The notes: generated by a model from the letters alone, not told the origin. A stretch of DNA of 64,000 nt from Halobaculum magnesiiphilum (GCF_019823105.1 NZ_CP081958.1:806001-870000); one strand, 5' to 3'. Shown: positions 1 through 9,355, numbered from the stretch's first letter. Numbers and translations are program-made.

Positions 1-391
1 GCAGGTCGTCGACCGCGGACTCGACCTCCTCGTGTTCGTCGCTGAAACTGAACGCGCTCCGGGTCTTGCCCCGTTCCGAGAGCACCGCCGTCCGGAGGTT
101 CTCGCGGACGGTCATCTCCTCGAAGACGTGGACGACCTGGAAGCTCCGGACGAGCCCCTCGTGGACCCGCTCGTCGGGCCGGAGTCCGCCGATGTCGGTT
201 CCGTCGAGGACGACGCTGCCCGAGTCCGGGGAGAGCAGCCCCGTCAGGAGGTTCACCAGCGTCGTCTTCCCAGCGCCGTTCGGGCCGACGATGAACACCA
301 TCTCGCCGTCCTCGCGGCCGAACTCCACGGTGACGTCGTCCGTCGCGACCAGCTTTCCGAATCGTTTGGTTAGGTTGCGTGCTTCGAGCAT
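1..391 (-). CDS. livG: Branched-chain amino acid type ABC transporter ATP-binding protein (partial, 3' end outside window)
   Basis: Only the N-terminal 130 residues are present because the gene runs off the left edge. It starts at the ATG at 391, three bases after the permease stop codon, so it is the distal gene of the operon here. A Walker A loop (GPNGAGKTT, residues 36-44) and a Q-loop region (RSFQVVHVFEEMTV) with the LivG-type RTAVLSE stretch are visible. The protein would power import through the two adjacent permeases at the cytoplasmic face. The signature motif and Walker B are not in the window. The family assignment is firm from the neighbours; the exact substrate is not shown. Confidence 0.9.
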   Translation of the reverse strand, partial: MLEARNLTKRFGKLVATDDVTVEFGREDGEMVFIVGPNGAGKTTLVNLLTGLLSPDSGSVVLDGTDIGGLRPDERVHEGLVRSFQVVHVFEEMTVRENLRTAVLSERGKTRSAFSFSDEHEEVESAVDDL

Positions 392-394
392 CGG

Positions 395-1600
395 TCAGTT
401 CACCCCGAACAGGAGGATCCGCAGGTTCTCTCCCGCGCGATACGCGGCTGCGACGGCGGCGTCTCCAGCCCCCCGAAGCCACGTCCCGGCAAGCGACGGG
501 TCCGCCGCGAGCCGCCCGAGGCGCTCGCGGAACGGGCTCCCGCGCTTCAGCGACCCGACGATGCCGCGCGGGAAGCCGAACACGAGCGCGACGAGCACGA
601 CGCCGGTCAGGGCGTCGAAGTAGCTCGTCACGTCGCGGCCCACGTCCTGCAGGAACACGAGGACGATGCCGCCGACGAGCGGCCCGACGAGCGTCTGGAA
701 CCCGCCGAGGATCGCCATGAACAGGATGTCGCCCGAGCGCAGGAAATACAGCGTCGACTCCGGCCGGACGTGCTGTTGGACGAGCCCGTACATGCCGCCG
801 GCGAGCCCGCCGTACACCCCCGAGAGGACGAACGCGGCGAACACGTACCGCCGGACCGGGATCCCGATGAACCGCGCGCGTGTCCGGTTCTGCCCGATGG
901 CGTCGAGCGCGTTGCCGAACGGGGAGTTGATCACCCGCCACATCACGAGCAGCCCGACCACCACGACCAGCACGGTCAGGTAGTAGACGATGACGCTGTA
1001 CGCCTCCGAGCCGAACTCGACGCCGAACAGCAGCGCCTGGTTCGCCTCGCCGGGACGCACCGAGAGCCCGTCGCTGGAGCCGAAGTACCCCTGCCCGATG
1101 ACGACCGCGTACAGCAACTGGCCGAACGCGAGCGTCAGCAGCGAGAAGTACAGTCCGGTGTGGCGAAGCGAGAGGTAGCCGACGACGCCGGCCATCAGCG
1201 TCCCGAACAGGGTCGCCCCCGCCAGCAACAGCAGCATGCTGGTCACGTCGAAGTGAGTCGCCAGTATCGCTGCGGCGTACGCGCCGGTCCCGAAGAAGGC
1301 CGCGTGGCCGAACGAGACGAGCCGCGTGTGTCGCAACAGGAGGTTCAGCCCGACCGCCGCCAGCCCGAACAGGGCGCCCTGATGGACGACCTGAAGCTGC
1401 AGTAGCGGCGACAGCGTCGCGAGGTCGGGCACCGCGACGAACAGGATCACACCGAGCAGTCCGAGCGCCGCCCGCCGCGGCGGCAGCTCCAGCCCGCGCG
1501 TGACGCGGACGTACCGATCCCCGTCGCGGGTGACGATCCCGGGGAGCCGTCCCTCGCGGGACGCTGACCCGCCGTCCGCAGCGGTTCCGTCGTCGCTCAC
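395..1600 (-). CDS. livM: Branched-chain amino acid type ABC transporter permease (LivM)
   Basis: A 401-residue polytopic membrane protein with a hydrophilic N-terminal tail of about 45 residues and then 8 to 10 hydrophobic segments. It carries the LivM-type signature around residues 75-105 (LFGLAAVGLNLLLRHTRL followed by SFGHAAFFGTGAYAA). The start is a GTG at 1600 that overlaps the upstream livH stop codon (GTGA), which points to translational coupling. It forms the membrane channel with LivH and is energised by the ATPase that follows. The C-terminal tail after about residue 350 is hydrophilic. Urea or short amides are alternative substrates for this family. Confidence 0.92.
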   Translation of the reverse strand: MSDDGTAADGGSASREGRLPGIVTRDGDRYVRVTRGLELPPRRAALGLLGVILFVAVPDLATLSPLLQLQVVHQGALFGLAAVGLNLLLRHTRLVSFGHAAFFGTGAYAAAILATHFDVTSMLLLLAGATLFGTLMAGVVGYLSLRHTGLYFSLLTLAFGQLLYAVVIGQGYFGSSDGLSVRPGEANQALLFGVEFGSEAYSVIVYYLTVLVVVVGLLVMWRVINSPFGNALDAIGQNRTRARFIGIPVRRYVFAAFVLSGVYGGLAGGMYGLVQQHVRPESTLYFLRSGDILFMAILGGFQTLVGPLVGGIVLVFLQDVGRDVTSYFDALTGVVLVALVFGFPRGIVGSLKRGSPFRERLGRLAADPSLAGTWLRGAGDAAVAAAYRAGENLRILLFGVN

Positions 1601-2538
1601 GCCGTCTCACCCCAGGTTCCGAACAGTCCGTCGGGCTTGACGAGCAGGACGAGGATCATGATCGCGAACGGCGCCGCAAGCTCCGCGGGCGGGTACTGCC
1701 AGACGGCCCACCGGCTGAGGACGCCGACGAGCAACGCGGCGACGAACGCCCCGCGGAGGCTGCCCAGCCCGCCGATGACGATGACGACGAACGACAGCAC
1801 CAGCGGGTTCGCCCCCATGGCGAGGTTCGCGGTGCTCTGCGGGAGCGCGATGGCGCCGGCGAAGCCGGCGAGGAACGCGCCGAGCGCGAACACCAGCGTG
1901 AACGTCCGGTCGGTGCTGACGCCGATGGCGGTCGCCATCTCCCGGTCGATCGCGGTCGCGCGGATGAGCCGTCCGGTCTTCGTCCGGTCGAAGAACCAGA
2001 ACAGCCCCGCGACGACGACCGCGCCGACGCCGATGATGACGAGCTTGTATGTCGGGAAGTTGAGGCCGACCAGCTCTGCCACCGGGATCCGGTTGATACC
2101 GCTGTAGACGGACTGCACGCGAACCGGCGTCGGCCCCCAGATGAGTTTGTTCAGGTCCTTGATAATCAACAGGAGCCCGAACGTGAACACGAGCTGGTAC
2201 ACCTCGTCGCGGCCGTACAGCCGTCTGAGGAACACCGCCTCTATGGCCGCCCCGAGCGGAACGACCGCGAGCGCGGCGAGCACGGCCGCCCCCAGCGACA
2301 CCGCGAGGAACAGCGCGAGCCCGCCGGCCCCCGAGGGGGGCGCGATCGCACCCGTGACGTAGCCGAACACGGAGAAGGCGACGTACGCGCCGAACGCGAA
2401 CAGCTCCCCGTGCGCGAGGTTCAACACGTCGAGGATCCCCAGGATGACGGTCAGCCCCGAGGCGATGAGGAACAGGATAAATCCGTACTGGACCCCGTTG
2501 AGCGTGTGGACGAGCAGGTTCGAGAGGTCTACTGGCAT
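1597..2538 (-). CDS. livH: Branched-chain amino acid type ABC transporter permease (LivH)
   Basis: A 313-residue integral membrane protein with the LivH hallmark near the N-terminus (LDVLNLAHGELFAFGAY, residues about 36-52) and a conserved C-terminal half rich in small residues (FLAGFAGAIALPQ, IVIGGLGSLRGAF). It has about eight membrane spans and the usual family length. It starts at ATG 2538 and ends in a four-base overlap with livM. The gene lies 67 bases downstream of the binding-protein gene and belongs to the same minus-strand transcription unit. Confidence 0.93.
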   Translation of the reverse strand: MPVDLSNLLVHTLNGVQYGFILFLIASGLTVILGILDVLNLAHGELFAFGAYVAFSVFGYVTGAIAPPSGAGGLALFLAVSLGAAVLAALAVVPLGAAIEAVFLRRLYGRDEVYQLVFTFGLLLIIKDLNKLIWGPTPVRVQSVYSGINRIPVAELVGLNFPTYKLVIIGVGAVVVAGLFWFFDRTKTGRLIRATAIDREMATAIGVSTDRTFTLVFALGAFLAGFAGAIALPQSTANLAMGANPLVLSFVVIVIGGLGSLRGAFVAALLVGVLSRWAVWQYPPAELAAPFAIMILVLLVKPDGLFGTWGETA

Positions 2539-2605
2539 GTGTTGTCGTGTGGTGGTCGCGTGCTGCGGTCGTGGACGCGCGTCCCCGCTGCGACCGTCGT
2601 TCGGG

Positions 2606-3943
2606 TCACCAACTGTTCACCCACTCCTCGGCGGTCGTTCCCTCCGGCGGCGACACCTCCTGGGGCGCGTAGGCGTTCACGTCCGACAGCACCGCGGCGC
2701 CGACGTCCTCGGACCACTCCATGCGCCCGGAGAAGGCGTTCGACTTCCCCTGATGGCCCGTCCCCATGACGTGGTAGCCGGCGGGCGTGTAGAACCCGTG
2801 GCCCTCCAGCGAGCGCGCGATCTGGTCCTGACTCGGCCAGCCGCCGATGACGTCGACCAGCTTCGCGGTCGCGGTCGCCCACGCGGTGACGGCGCCGTAC
2901 CCGCTCATGAAGTGGGCCGTCGGGACGATGTCCCACTCCTCGCGCGCATCCGAGAAGGTGTCCCCGTTGGGCGCCCAGCGCGAACGGTTCGGGAAGTCCC
3001 AGTACCAGTTGCGCGACCCGGAGACGGCCTCGGCAGCCTCGACGACGTCCCGTTCGAGCTCGTCGACGGCGCTGTAGAGGACGGTGCCGACCAGCTGCGT
3101 GTTGTCGAACATGTCGTTGGCCGCCGCCTGGTTCATCATCGTCGTCACGTCGCCGCCCCACTGGCTGGAGAACGTCACGTCCGGCTCGACGTTGTTGATC
3201 TCGGTGATGTGGGTCGACATGTCCGTCGCGCCCAGGTCCGGGAACCCCTCGTACACCGACTCGACGCCGCCGTCGACCAGCTTGTTCATCGCGAGCTCGA
3301 AGAACTTCCACTCGTCCTGTCCGAACGCGTAGTTCGGGTTGATGCCCGCGATGGTGTCGATGTTCTCCGCGCCGATCCGCGAGACGGCCTCGCGGGCGGC
3401 CGTGACACACTCCATGACGTCGTAGTTCTGGAACCGGAACGAGTAGGTCGGGTTGTCGACGGTCTCCTCGTACAGCGTCGTGACGGTTCCGTCGGTGGAG
3501 ACGTTCACCACGCCCTGCGACTCGACCTCCGGGGCCAACGCCGCGTGCCCGCCGCTGGAGATCGGGCCGAAGGTGACCTCCTTGCCCTCGTCCACGAACT
3601 GCGTGTAGTTCTCGATGTGGGCGTCGGCCTCGTGAACGGTCTCCAGCTGCATCTCCCGCCCGGCGATGCCGCCGGCGTCGTTGATCCGCTGCACGGCGAG
3701 TTCGGCGCCGTACTGCGCCTGCAGCCCGAGAACCGCGGCGGCTCCCTCGGTGAACGTCTGTAGCCCGGCCTGGATCGGTTCGTCCGGGACGTCCGTGTCG
3801 TCGGCCTGGGCCTGGGTCCCGGAGTCACCCAGCAACGTACTACATCCCGCCAACGCGGCCGCAACGGCCGTTCCGCCGGTCGCGGCGAGCATCGTTCGTC
3901 GGTTCATTCCCCCGTCTTCGTCCGTCGGTGTGTCCTGAGTCAT
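2606..3943 (-). CDS. ABC transporter substrate-binding lipoprotein, LivK/amide type
   Basis: A 445-residue extracellular solute-binding protein of the Leu/Ile/Val-binding (periplasmic binding protein type 1) fold. The N-terminus has a twin-arginine motif (MNRRTM) followed by a hydrophobic stretch and a lipobox (LAGC), so it is probably Tat-exported and lipid-anchored as in many haloarchaeal binding proteins. I chose ATG 3943 (MTQDTPTDED); the ATG at 3907 directly at the Arg pair is an alternative. The mature part has LivK-like features (INDAGGIAGREM, ATDMSTHITEIN). It is the first gene of the operon. The substrate cannot be read from the sequence; branched-chain amino acids, amides and urea are all possible. 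Confidence 0.88.
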   Translation of the reverse strand: MTQDTPTDEDGGMNRRTMLAATGGTAVAAALAGCSTLLGDSGTQAQADDTDVPDEPIQAGLQTFTEGAAAVLGLQAQYGAELAVQRINDAGGIAGREMQLETVHEADAHIENYTQFVDEGKEVTFGPISSGGHAALAPEVESQGVVNVSTDGTVTTLYEETVDNPTYSFRFQNYDVMECVTAAREAVSRIGAENIDTIAGINPNYAFGQDEWKFFELAMNKLVDGGVESVYEGFPDLGATDMSTHITEINNVEPDVTFSSQWGGDVTTMMNQAAANDMFDNTQLVGTVLYSAVDELERDVVEAAEAVSGSRNWYWDFPNRSRWAPNGDTFSDAREEWDIVPTAHFMSGYGAVTAWATATAKLVDVIGGWPSQDQIARSLEGHGFYTPAGYHVMGTGHQGKSNAFSGRMEWSEDVGAAVLSDVNAYAPQEVSPPEGTTAEEWVNSW

Positions 3944-4250
3944 CCTTCGAAGTCCCCGTGACGAGCCCGACGCTGGCGCGCGACCGCACCGCTTCCCGGC
4001 GTCGCGACGGCACTTACTGTCACGATCGATGACGACGGTGCCGACGGCCGAATAACCGGAGGTTGACGTGTAAACGGACGCCGTGTCGGACGGTCGCGGC
4101 CGGCATGCTCGCGCACCCCGCAGCGGACGGTGCAGTCGCCCTTCCGACGGACGAGCGATCGGCCGACGCGACGGCCACGATCGTCGCCGCCGGCCGCCTC
4201 CCACCGGAAGAACAGGTGATCGAACTCGAGACCGTTCGGCTCTCCTCCCG
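3944..4250. other. Intergenic region of 307 bases between the livK-type gene and the acyl-CoA ligase gene
   Basis: Both flanking genes are on the minus strand, so this holds the promoter of the transporter operon. A weak AT-richer patch (cacttactg, about 4011-4019) sits roughly 70 bases upstream of the first gene and could be its TATA box with a short leader. A 63-codon plus-strand frame at 4063-4254 shows no recognisable protein and I do not call it a gene. Confidence 0.5.
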
Positions 4251-6263
4251 CTAGCTCGCCTCTTCCAGCGCCTCCAGCGCCTCGGGGTTCTCCATCGACG
4301 AGAGGTCGCCGGGGTCCTCGCCCTCGTACACCGACGCGACCGCGCGGCGGATGATCTTCCCCGACTGCGTCTTGGGGAACTCCTCGACGAACAGGATCTC
4401 GCGGGGGCGGAACGGCTTGCCGTGCTCCTCGCCGACGAGCGCGCGAAGCCCCTCGCGCAGCTCGTCGTCCGGCTCGACGCCCGGTTCGAGCACGACGTAG
4501 GTGACGACGGCCGTGCCGGTCGTCTCGTCGTCGACGCCGACGGCGACCGCCTGGTTGACGGCGTCGTGGTCGATGAGCACGCCCTCGATCTCGGCAGGGC
4601 CGACCTTCCGGCCGGCGACGTTGAGCGTGTCGTCGGCGCGGCCGTGGAGGAACCAGAAGCCGTCCTCGTCCTGCTGGGCCCAGTCGCCGTGGTTCCACAG
4701 CGGCGGCTCGGTGAACGTCGACCAGTACTCCTCCAGGTAGCGCTCGTCGCCCGACCAGAGGCTCTTCGTCATCGAGGGACAGGAGTCGCGCGCGACGAGG
4801 TAGCCGCGCTCGTGGGTGTCGGCGATGCTCTCGCCGGCCTCGTCGACGATGTCGATGTCCATGCCCAGCCCGGGGCCGCCGAGGGTGCACGGCTTCAGCG
4901 GCTGGTCCGGCATCGGCATGAGGAAACAGCCGCAGATCTCCGTGCCGCCGGAGATGTTGACGATCGGGATCTCGCCGTTCCCGACGTGCTCGTAGAACCA
5001 CAGCCACGACTCGGGGTCCCACGGCTCGCCCGTCGACCCGAGGATCCGGAGGCTGGAGAGGTCGTGGCCCTCGACGTGGTCGTCGCCGTGCTTGCGCAGC
5101 GCGCGGATCGCCGTCGGCGAGATGCCGAACTGCGTCACGTCGTGGCGGTCGATCGTCTCCCAGAAGCGGTCCGGACCGGGGTGATCGGGCGCCCCTTCGT
5201 ACATCAGGATCGTCCCGCCGAAGGTGTGGTTGCCGATGAGCGTCCACGGCCCCATCATCCAGCCGATGTCCGACACCCACCAGAACACGTCGTCGGGCTT
5301 CTGATCGAACCCGAAGTGGATCTCCTTGGCGCACTGCAGCTGCACGCCCGCGTGGGTGTGGACGATCCCCTTCGGCGTCCCCGTCGTCCCGGAGGAGTAC
5401 AGCAGCATCGACTCCTGGTCGCTGGGGAGCGACTTCGTCTCGTACTCGGAGGACTGCTTGGCGACAGCGTCCGCCCACCACTCGTCGCGGCCGTCGTCCC
5501 ACGGGATGTCGATCTCGGACCCCTCGTCGCTGGCGCCCAATCGGTCGTACACGACAACGTCCTCGACGTGGCCGACCTCCTCGATCGCCTCGTCGGCGGT
5601 GTCCTTCAGGAGCACCTCGCTGCCACGGCGGTAGAAGCCGTCGCCGGTGAACAGCACCGAGCACTCGGAGTCGTCGATCCGCGTCGCCGTCGCGTCGACG
5701 CCGAACCCGGAGAAGATCGGCACCGCGATGGCGCCGACCTTGAAGCAGCCGTAGAGGATGCTCATGACCTCCGGCACCATCGCCATGTAGAGGCCGACGG
5801 TGTCGCCGGTTTCGACCCCACGCGACTCCAGATAGTTTGCGACGCGATCGCTCTGCTCGTGGAGGTCGCCGAAGGTCACCTCGCGCACGTCGCCGGGTTC
5901 CCCCTCCCAGACGCACGCCACGTCGTCGCGGGCGTCGCCGGCGGCGTGGCGGTCGACGACGTTGTGCGCGACGTTGATCTCGCCGCCGGGGTACCAGTCG
6001 GAGAACTGCGGCCCGTCGGTGTCGTCGCGCACCGAGTCGTACTCCTCGTAGAAGTCGATGTCGAGGTACTCGACCAGCTCGTCCCAGAACCAGTCGACGC
6101 CCGACGCGGGTTCTCCCTCCAGCTCGGTGGTGGTACGCTCGATCAGCTCCTCGTAGTCGTCGATGCCGTACTCGCGCATGAACGCGCGGACGTTCGTCGC
6201 CTCGGCGAACGCCTCCTCGGGCTCGTGGACGATCTCGTCCGTGTCGACCTCCGTCGGGGCCAT
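4251..6263 (-). CDS. AMP-forming acyl-CoA synthetase (acetyl-CoA synthetase-like)
   Basis: A 670-residue ANL-superfamily ligase that adenylates a short carboxylic acid and transfers it to CoA. Motifs in order: an ACS-type N-terminal cap (about 50-110), the phosphate loop YSSGTTGTPKG (289-299), the tryptophan-rich SDIGWMMGPW segment (331-340), GGTE (439-442), the hinge motif GRADDTLNVAG, and KTQSGKIIRR (631-640) with the catalytic lysine near the C-terminus. The last 30 residues are acidic. It is transcribed divergently from a short-chain fatty acid transporter, which suggests that imported acids are activated here. Acetate, propionate or butyrate cannot be told apart from the sequence. Confidence 0.9.
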   Translation of the reverse strand: MAPTEVDTDEIVHEPEEAFAEATNVRAFMREYGIDDYEELIERTTTELEGEPASGVDWFWDELVEYLDIDFYEEYDSVRDDTDGPQFSDWYPGGEINVAHNVVDRHAAGDARDDVACVWEGEPGDVREVTFGDLHEQSDRVANYLESRGVETGDTVGLYMAMVPEVMSILYGCFKVGAIAVPIFSGFGVDATATRIDDSECSVLFTGDGFYRRGSEVLLKDTADEAIEEVGHVEDVVVYDRLGASDEGSEIDIPWDDGRDEWWADAVAKQSSEYETKSLPSDQESMLLYSSGTTGTPKGIVHTHAGVQLQCAKEIHFGFDQKPDDVFWWVSDIGWMMGPWTLIGNHTFGGTILMYEGAPDHPGPDRFWETIDRHDVTQFGISPTAIRALRKHGDDHVEGHDLSSLRILGSTGEPWDPESWLWFYEHVGNGEIPIVNISGGTEICGCFLMPMPDQPLKPCTLGGPGLGMDIDIVDEAGESIADTHERGYLVARDSCPSMTKSLWSGDERYLEEYWSTFTEPPLWNHGDWAQQDEDGFWFLHGRADDTLNVAGRKVGPAEIEGVLIDHDAVNQAVAVGVDDETTGTAVVTYVVLEPGVEPDDELREGLRALVGEEHGKPFRPREILFVEEFPKTQSGKIIRRAVASVYEGEDPGDLSSMENPEALEALEEAS

Positions 6264-6287
6264 GTCGTCGGACGGTTCTCCCGTGGG

Positions 6288-6296
6288 GTAAGTATG
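6288..6296 (-). promoter_or_regulatory. TATA-like box of the acyl-CoA ligase gene
   Basis: On the minus strand this reads CATACTTAC, centred about 29 bases before the ATG at 6263, which fits leaderless transcription. Confidence 0.6.
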
Positions 6297-6366
6297 TTTG
6301 CCGGTGGCTCGCGCCGTCCCGTGTCGGCTCGCGTCGGCGGACGCGTCCGGCGTCCGTCTGACGGGG

Positions 6367-6374
6367 CTTTATCC
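6367..6374 (+). promoter_or_regulatory. TATA-like box of the short-chain fatty acid transporter gene
   Basis: The sequence CTTTATCC is centred about 28 bases before ATG 6399. It supports that start over longer in-frame extensions and sits about 80 bases from the divergent box of the ligase gene. Confidence 0.65.
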
Positions 6375-6398
6375 GACCCGCTGTGCCTCTCCCGCTGT

Positions 6399-7784
6399 AT
6401 GTCAACACGTGGCGGTGGCACGGTCGTACAGCGATTCGGACGCAGGCTGGCGGGGACCGTGGAGCGGTGGATGCCGAGCCCGTTCCTGTTCGCGATCCTG
6501 TTGAGCTACGCCGTGTTCCTCGGGGGCGTCCTGTTGGAGGGCGAGGGACCGGCCGCGATGGTGGGCCACTGGTACGGCGGCTTCTGGGCGCTGCTCACCT
6601 TCGGGATGCAGATGGTGCTCATCCTCGTGACCGGATACGCCATCGCGTATCACCCGCGCGTGCAGAACCTGATCGGGCGACTCGCCGGGGTGACCGACTC
6701 CGGCGCCGGCGCGGTCGTGCTCGTCGGCGTCGTCGCGATGGTCGCCTCGTGGATCCAGTGGGGGATGGGCCTCATCGTCGGCGCCGTCCTCGCCCGCGAG
6801 GTCGGCCGCCAGGCGTACCAGCGCGGCGTCAAGGTCCACTACCCCCTGTTGTGTATCGCGGGCTACATGGGCCTCGGGCTGACGTGGCACTGGGGACTGG
6901 CCGGGTCGGCGCCGCTGCTCATCAACACGCCCGGGAACGTGTTCATCGAGCAGGGCGTGCTCGACGGGCTCGTGCCCATCTCCCAGACGGTGTTCTCGTC
7001 GTACTCGCTCACGCTGACGGTGCTCGCCATCGTCTACGCGTCGCTGGCGCTGTACCTGCTCGCGCCCGACCCCGAGAACGCCGAGGGGATCGACGAGTAC
7101 GTCGACGAGGCCGAACTGGAGGACTCGGTGGACGCCTCCGGGCCGGACATCGACTCGCCCGCGGACGCCGTCGACCAGAGCCGCCTCGTGGGCGGGCTGA
7201 TCGCGTTCGCCGGCGTCGCCTTCTCGGTGTGGACGTTCGCGAACGAGGGGCTGAACGCCTTGAACCTCAACGTCGTCAACTTCGCGTTCATGTTCGTCGG
7301 CCTGCTGCTGTTCACGCGGCCGCGCGCCTATCAGGAGCAGTTCTACGACGCCGTCACCGCCACCGGCGGCATCATCCTCCAGTTCCCGTTCTACGCGGGG
7401 ATCATCGGGATGATGAACGGCTCGGGGCTCACCGACACGCTCGCGAACGCGCTCGTGAGCGTCGCGACGCCGACGACGTTCCCCGCCATCGCGTGGATCA
7501 CCGCCGGCTTCATCAACCTCTTCGTCCCCTCCGGGGGCGGCGAGTGGACGGTCGTCGGCCCGACGGTCGTCGCGGCCGCACAGGAGCTGGGCGTCCCGGT
7601 CGGCAAGGCGACGGTCGCGTACGCCGTCGGCGACGCGCACACGAACCTGTTCCAGCCGTTCTGGGCGCTGCCGCTTTTGGGCATCACCGGGATGCGCGCG
7701 CGCGACATCTTCGGCTACGGGATGGCGATGCTGCTGCTGCTCATCCCGTTCCTGGCGCTCGCGCTCACGTTCGTTCCGTACTGA
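6399..7784 (+). CDS. Short-chain fatty acid transporter family protein (AtoE-like)
   Basis: A 461-residue polytopic membrane protein of the short-chain fatty acid transporter family (AtoE type; AtoE itself is about 440 residues). Family-like stretches include MPSPFLFAILLSYAVF near the N-terminus, WHWGLAGSAPLLINTPGN in the middle and FVPSGGGEWTVVGP toward the C-terminus. An acidic loop of about 45 residues near residue 230 separates the two hydrophobic halves. The start is fixed by the TATA box 28 bases upstream. It is divergent from an acyl-CoA ligase, consistent with uptake followed by activation, although this pairing is inference. Confidence 0.88.
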   Translation: MSTRGGGTVVQRFGRRLAGTVERWMPSPFLFAILLSYAVFLGGVLLEGEGPAAMVGHWYGGFWALLTFGMQMVLILVTGYAIAYHPRVQNLIGRLAGVTDSGAGAVVLVGVVAMVASWIQWGMGLIVGAVLAREVGRQAYQRGVKVHYPLLCIAGYMGLGLTWHWGLAGSAPLLINTPGNVFIEQGVLDGLVPISQTVFSSYSLTLTVLAIVYASLALYLLAPDPENAEGIDEYVDEAELEDSVDASGPDIDSPADAVDQSRLVGGLIAFAGVAFSVWTFANEGLNALNLNVVNFAFMFVGLLLFTRPRAYQEQFYDAVTATGGIILQFPFYAGIIGMMNGSGLTDTLANALVSVATPTTFPAIAWITAGFINLFVPSGGGEWTVVGPTVVAAAQELGVPVGKATVAYAVGDAHTNLFQPFWALPLLGITGMRARDIFGYGMAMLLLLIPFLALALTFVPY

Positions 7785-7870
7785 AGCGAACTGCACGCGC
7801 TCGACTCCCGTCCGTTTTTCGTCGCCGTCCCCGCGGCAAGAGCGAAGTGACATCGGCGAGATCCGCAGGT

Positions 7871-8668
7871 ATGAGCGACGACACAGCCGCCGCCTTCGAT
7901 CCCGCCACCGCCTTCGATCTCTCCGACCGCGTCGCCGTCGTCACCGGCGGCACCCGCGGCATCGGCCGGGCGATCGCGCTCGGCCTGGCGAACGCCGGCG
8001 CCGACGTGGTGCCGACGAGCCGAACGGCGGAGAACGTGGAAGACGCCGTCTCGGCGGTCGAGTCCCGCGGCGTCGACTCGCTGGCGCACCCGACCGACGT
8101 GACCGACGCGGACGCGGTGACGGACCTGATGGCGGCCGTCGAGGCCGACCTCGGCGGCCCGGACATCGTCGTCAACAACGCCGGCGTCAGCGTCGACGGC
8201 GCGCTCGGCCCGCCGGAGGCGACGACCGAGGACGACACCGAGTTCCTGCTCGACGTGAACCTCCGTGGCGCGTTCCGCTGTGCCCGTGCGGCCGCCGACT
8301 CCCTGCGCGCGAGCGACGGCGGGAGCCTGATCAACGTCGCCTCCGTCGCCGGGCTGGTCGGCATCCCGCGCCAGCACCCCTACGTCGCCTCGAAACACGG
8401 GCTCGTCGGGATCACGAAGTCGATGGCGCTCGACTGGGCGCCCGAGGTCCGCGTCAACGCCGTCGCGCCCGGCTACGTCCTCACCGACATGACCGCGGGG
8501 ATCGAGGGGGACGAACAGCTGATGGCGTCCATCCGCGACCGAACCCCCCTCTCGCGGTTCGCGGAGACCGCCGAGATCGCCGGGCCGGTCGTGTTCCTCG
8601 CGAGCGACGCCGCAAGCTACGTGACGGGCGCGTGTCTGTCGGTCGACGGCGGCTGGACGGCGCGGTGA
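7871..8668 (+). CDS. SDR family oxidoreductase (FabG-like)
   Basis: A 265-residue classical short-chain dehydrogenase/reductase. It has the cofactor loop TGGTRGIG (25-32), the NNAG motif, the catalytic serine in NVASVAG, and YVASK as the YxxxK pair, then APGYVLTDM after the active site and the C-terminal SYVTGACLSVDGG typical of FabG-like enzymes. It would reduce a 3-oxo group or oxidise a hydroxyl with NAD(P)H. The gene follows the fatty acid transporter by 86 bases; a role in 3-oxoacyl-CoA or polyhydroxyalkanoate metabolism is possible but unproven, since this family is very broad. Confidence 0.88.
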   Translation: MSDDTAAAFDPATAFDLSDRVAVVTGGTRGIGRAIALGLANAGADVVPTSRTAENVEDAVSAVESRGVDSLAHPTDVTDADAVTDLMAAVEADLGGPDIVVNNAGVSVDGALGPPEATTEDDTEFLLDVNLRGAFRCARAAADSLRASDGGSLINVASVAGLVGIPRQHPYVASKHGLVGITKSMALDWAPEVRVNAVAPGYVLTDMTAGIEGDEQLMASIRDRTPLSRFAETAEIAGPVVFLASDAASYVTGACLSVDGGWTAR

Positions 8669-8767
8669 CGCGACCGAAGCGTACCCCAACACTCCCGTCG
8701 CCGCGCCGCACCTGCCGCCGTCGGATCCTCCACAAACGGTAACACACGGGACCGCGTAGCCTCCGGT

Positions 8768-9355
8768 ATGTACGTCCGCGACGCCAAGAACCGGGACGAG
8801 GCGTGGCTGCTCGATCACATCGAGGAGATGGGGCTCGACGAGCGGTCGTTCCGGTCGCGCGATTACGTGATCGCGGTCGAGGAGGGGTCGAACACCCGCG
8901 CCGGGTTCGGCCGCCTGCGGGTCCACAAGACCGACGACGGCGACTTCGTCGAGTTGACCGGGATCGGCGTCCTCGAGTCCTGGCGCGGGCAGGGGATCGG
9001 CGCGCACGTCGTCGAGCGGCTGATCGAGAAGGCCGGCGACCAGGAGTTCGAGGAGGTCTACTGCTTCACGCCGACGGCGACGTACCTCGAACAGTTCGGC
9101 TTCGAGACACTCGACGACGACGAGGTCCCCGACGCGCTCGCCGACCGGCTCGAACAGGTCCGCTCCGACGAGGGCGAGGACGCGGCGCCGCTGCGGCTCG
9201 ATCGCGAGGAGTTCGTGCTGCCCGAGCGGTTCCGCGAGCGGTTCAAGGCCGCCTCCGCCGACGGGGCCGCCGCGGAGCCGGAGGTGACCGAGACCGCCGA
9301 GGACTTCGGCATCGACCCCGACGAGGCGACCTACAAATACGACACCGGAGGATAA
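8768..9355 (+). CDS. GNAT family N-acetyltransferase
   Basis: A 195-residue protein whose N-terminal 125 residues form a GNAT acetyl-CoA-binding fold: VELTGIGVLESWRGQGIGAH contains the pyrophosphate-binding loop RGQGIG, followed by the YLEQFGFE segment common to GNATs. The C-terminal 70 residues are acidic and carry FRERFKAAS and ATYKYDTGG stretches of unknown role. The substrate cannot be read; small-molecule or protein N-acetylation is possible. It stands alone between a plus-strand SDR gene and a convergent small membrane protein gene. Confidence 0.82.
   Translation: MYVRDAKNRDEAWLLDHIEEMGLDERSFRSRDYVIAVEEGSNTRAGFGRLRVHKTDDGDFVELTGIGVLESWRGQGIGAHVVERLIEKAGDQEFEEVYCFTPTATYLEQFGFETLDDDEVPDALADRLEQVRSDEGEDAAPLRLDREEFVLPERFRERFKAASADGAAAEPEVTETAEDFGIDPDEATYKYDTGG

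Noticed and set aside
4063-4254. 63-codon plus-strand frame in the spacer before the acyl-CoA ligase gene
   Set aside because: It overlaps the end of the minus-strand gene, has no promoter-like sequence at a fitting distance and no recognisable protein pattern.
4083-6398. Very long plus-strand reading frame opposite the acyl-CoA ligase gene
   Set aside because: It is the antisense shadow of a high-GC gene; only the part from 6399 encodes a recognisable protein (the transporter).
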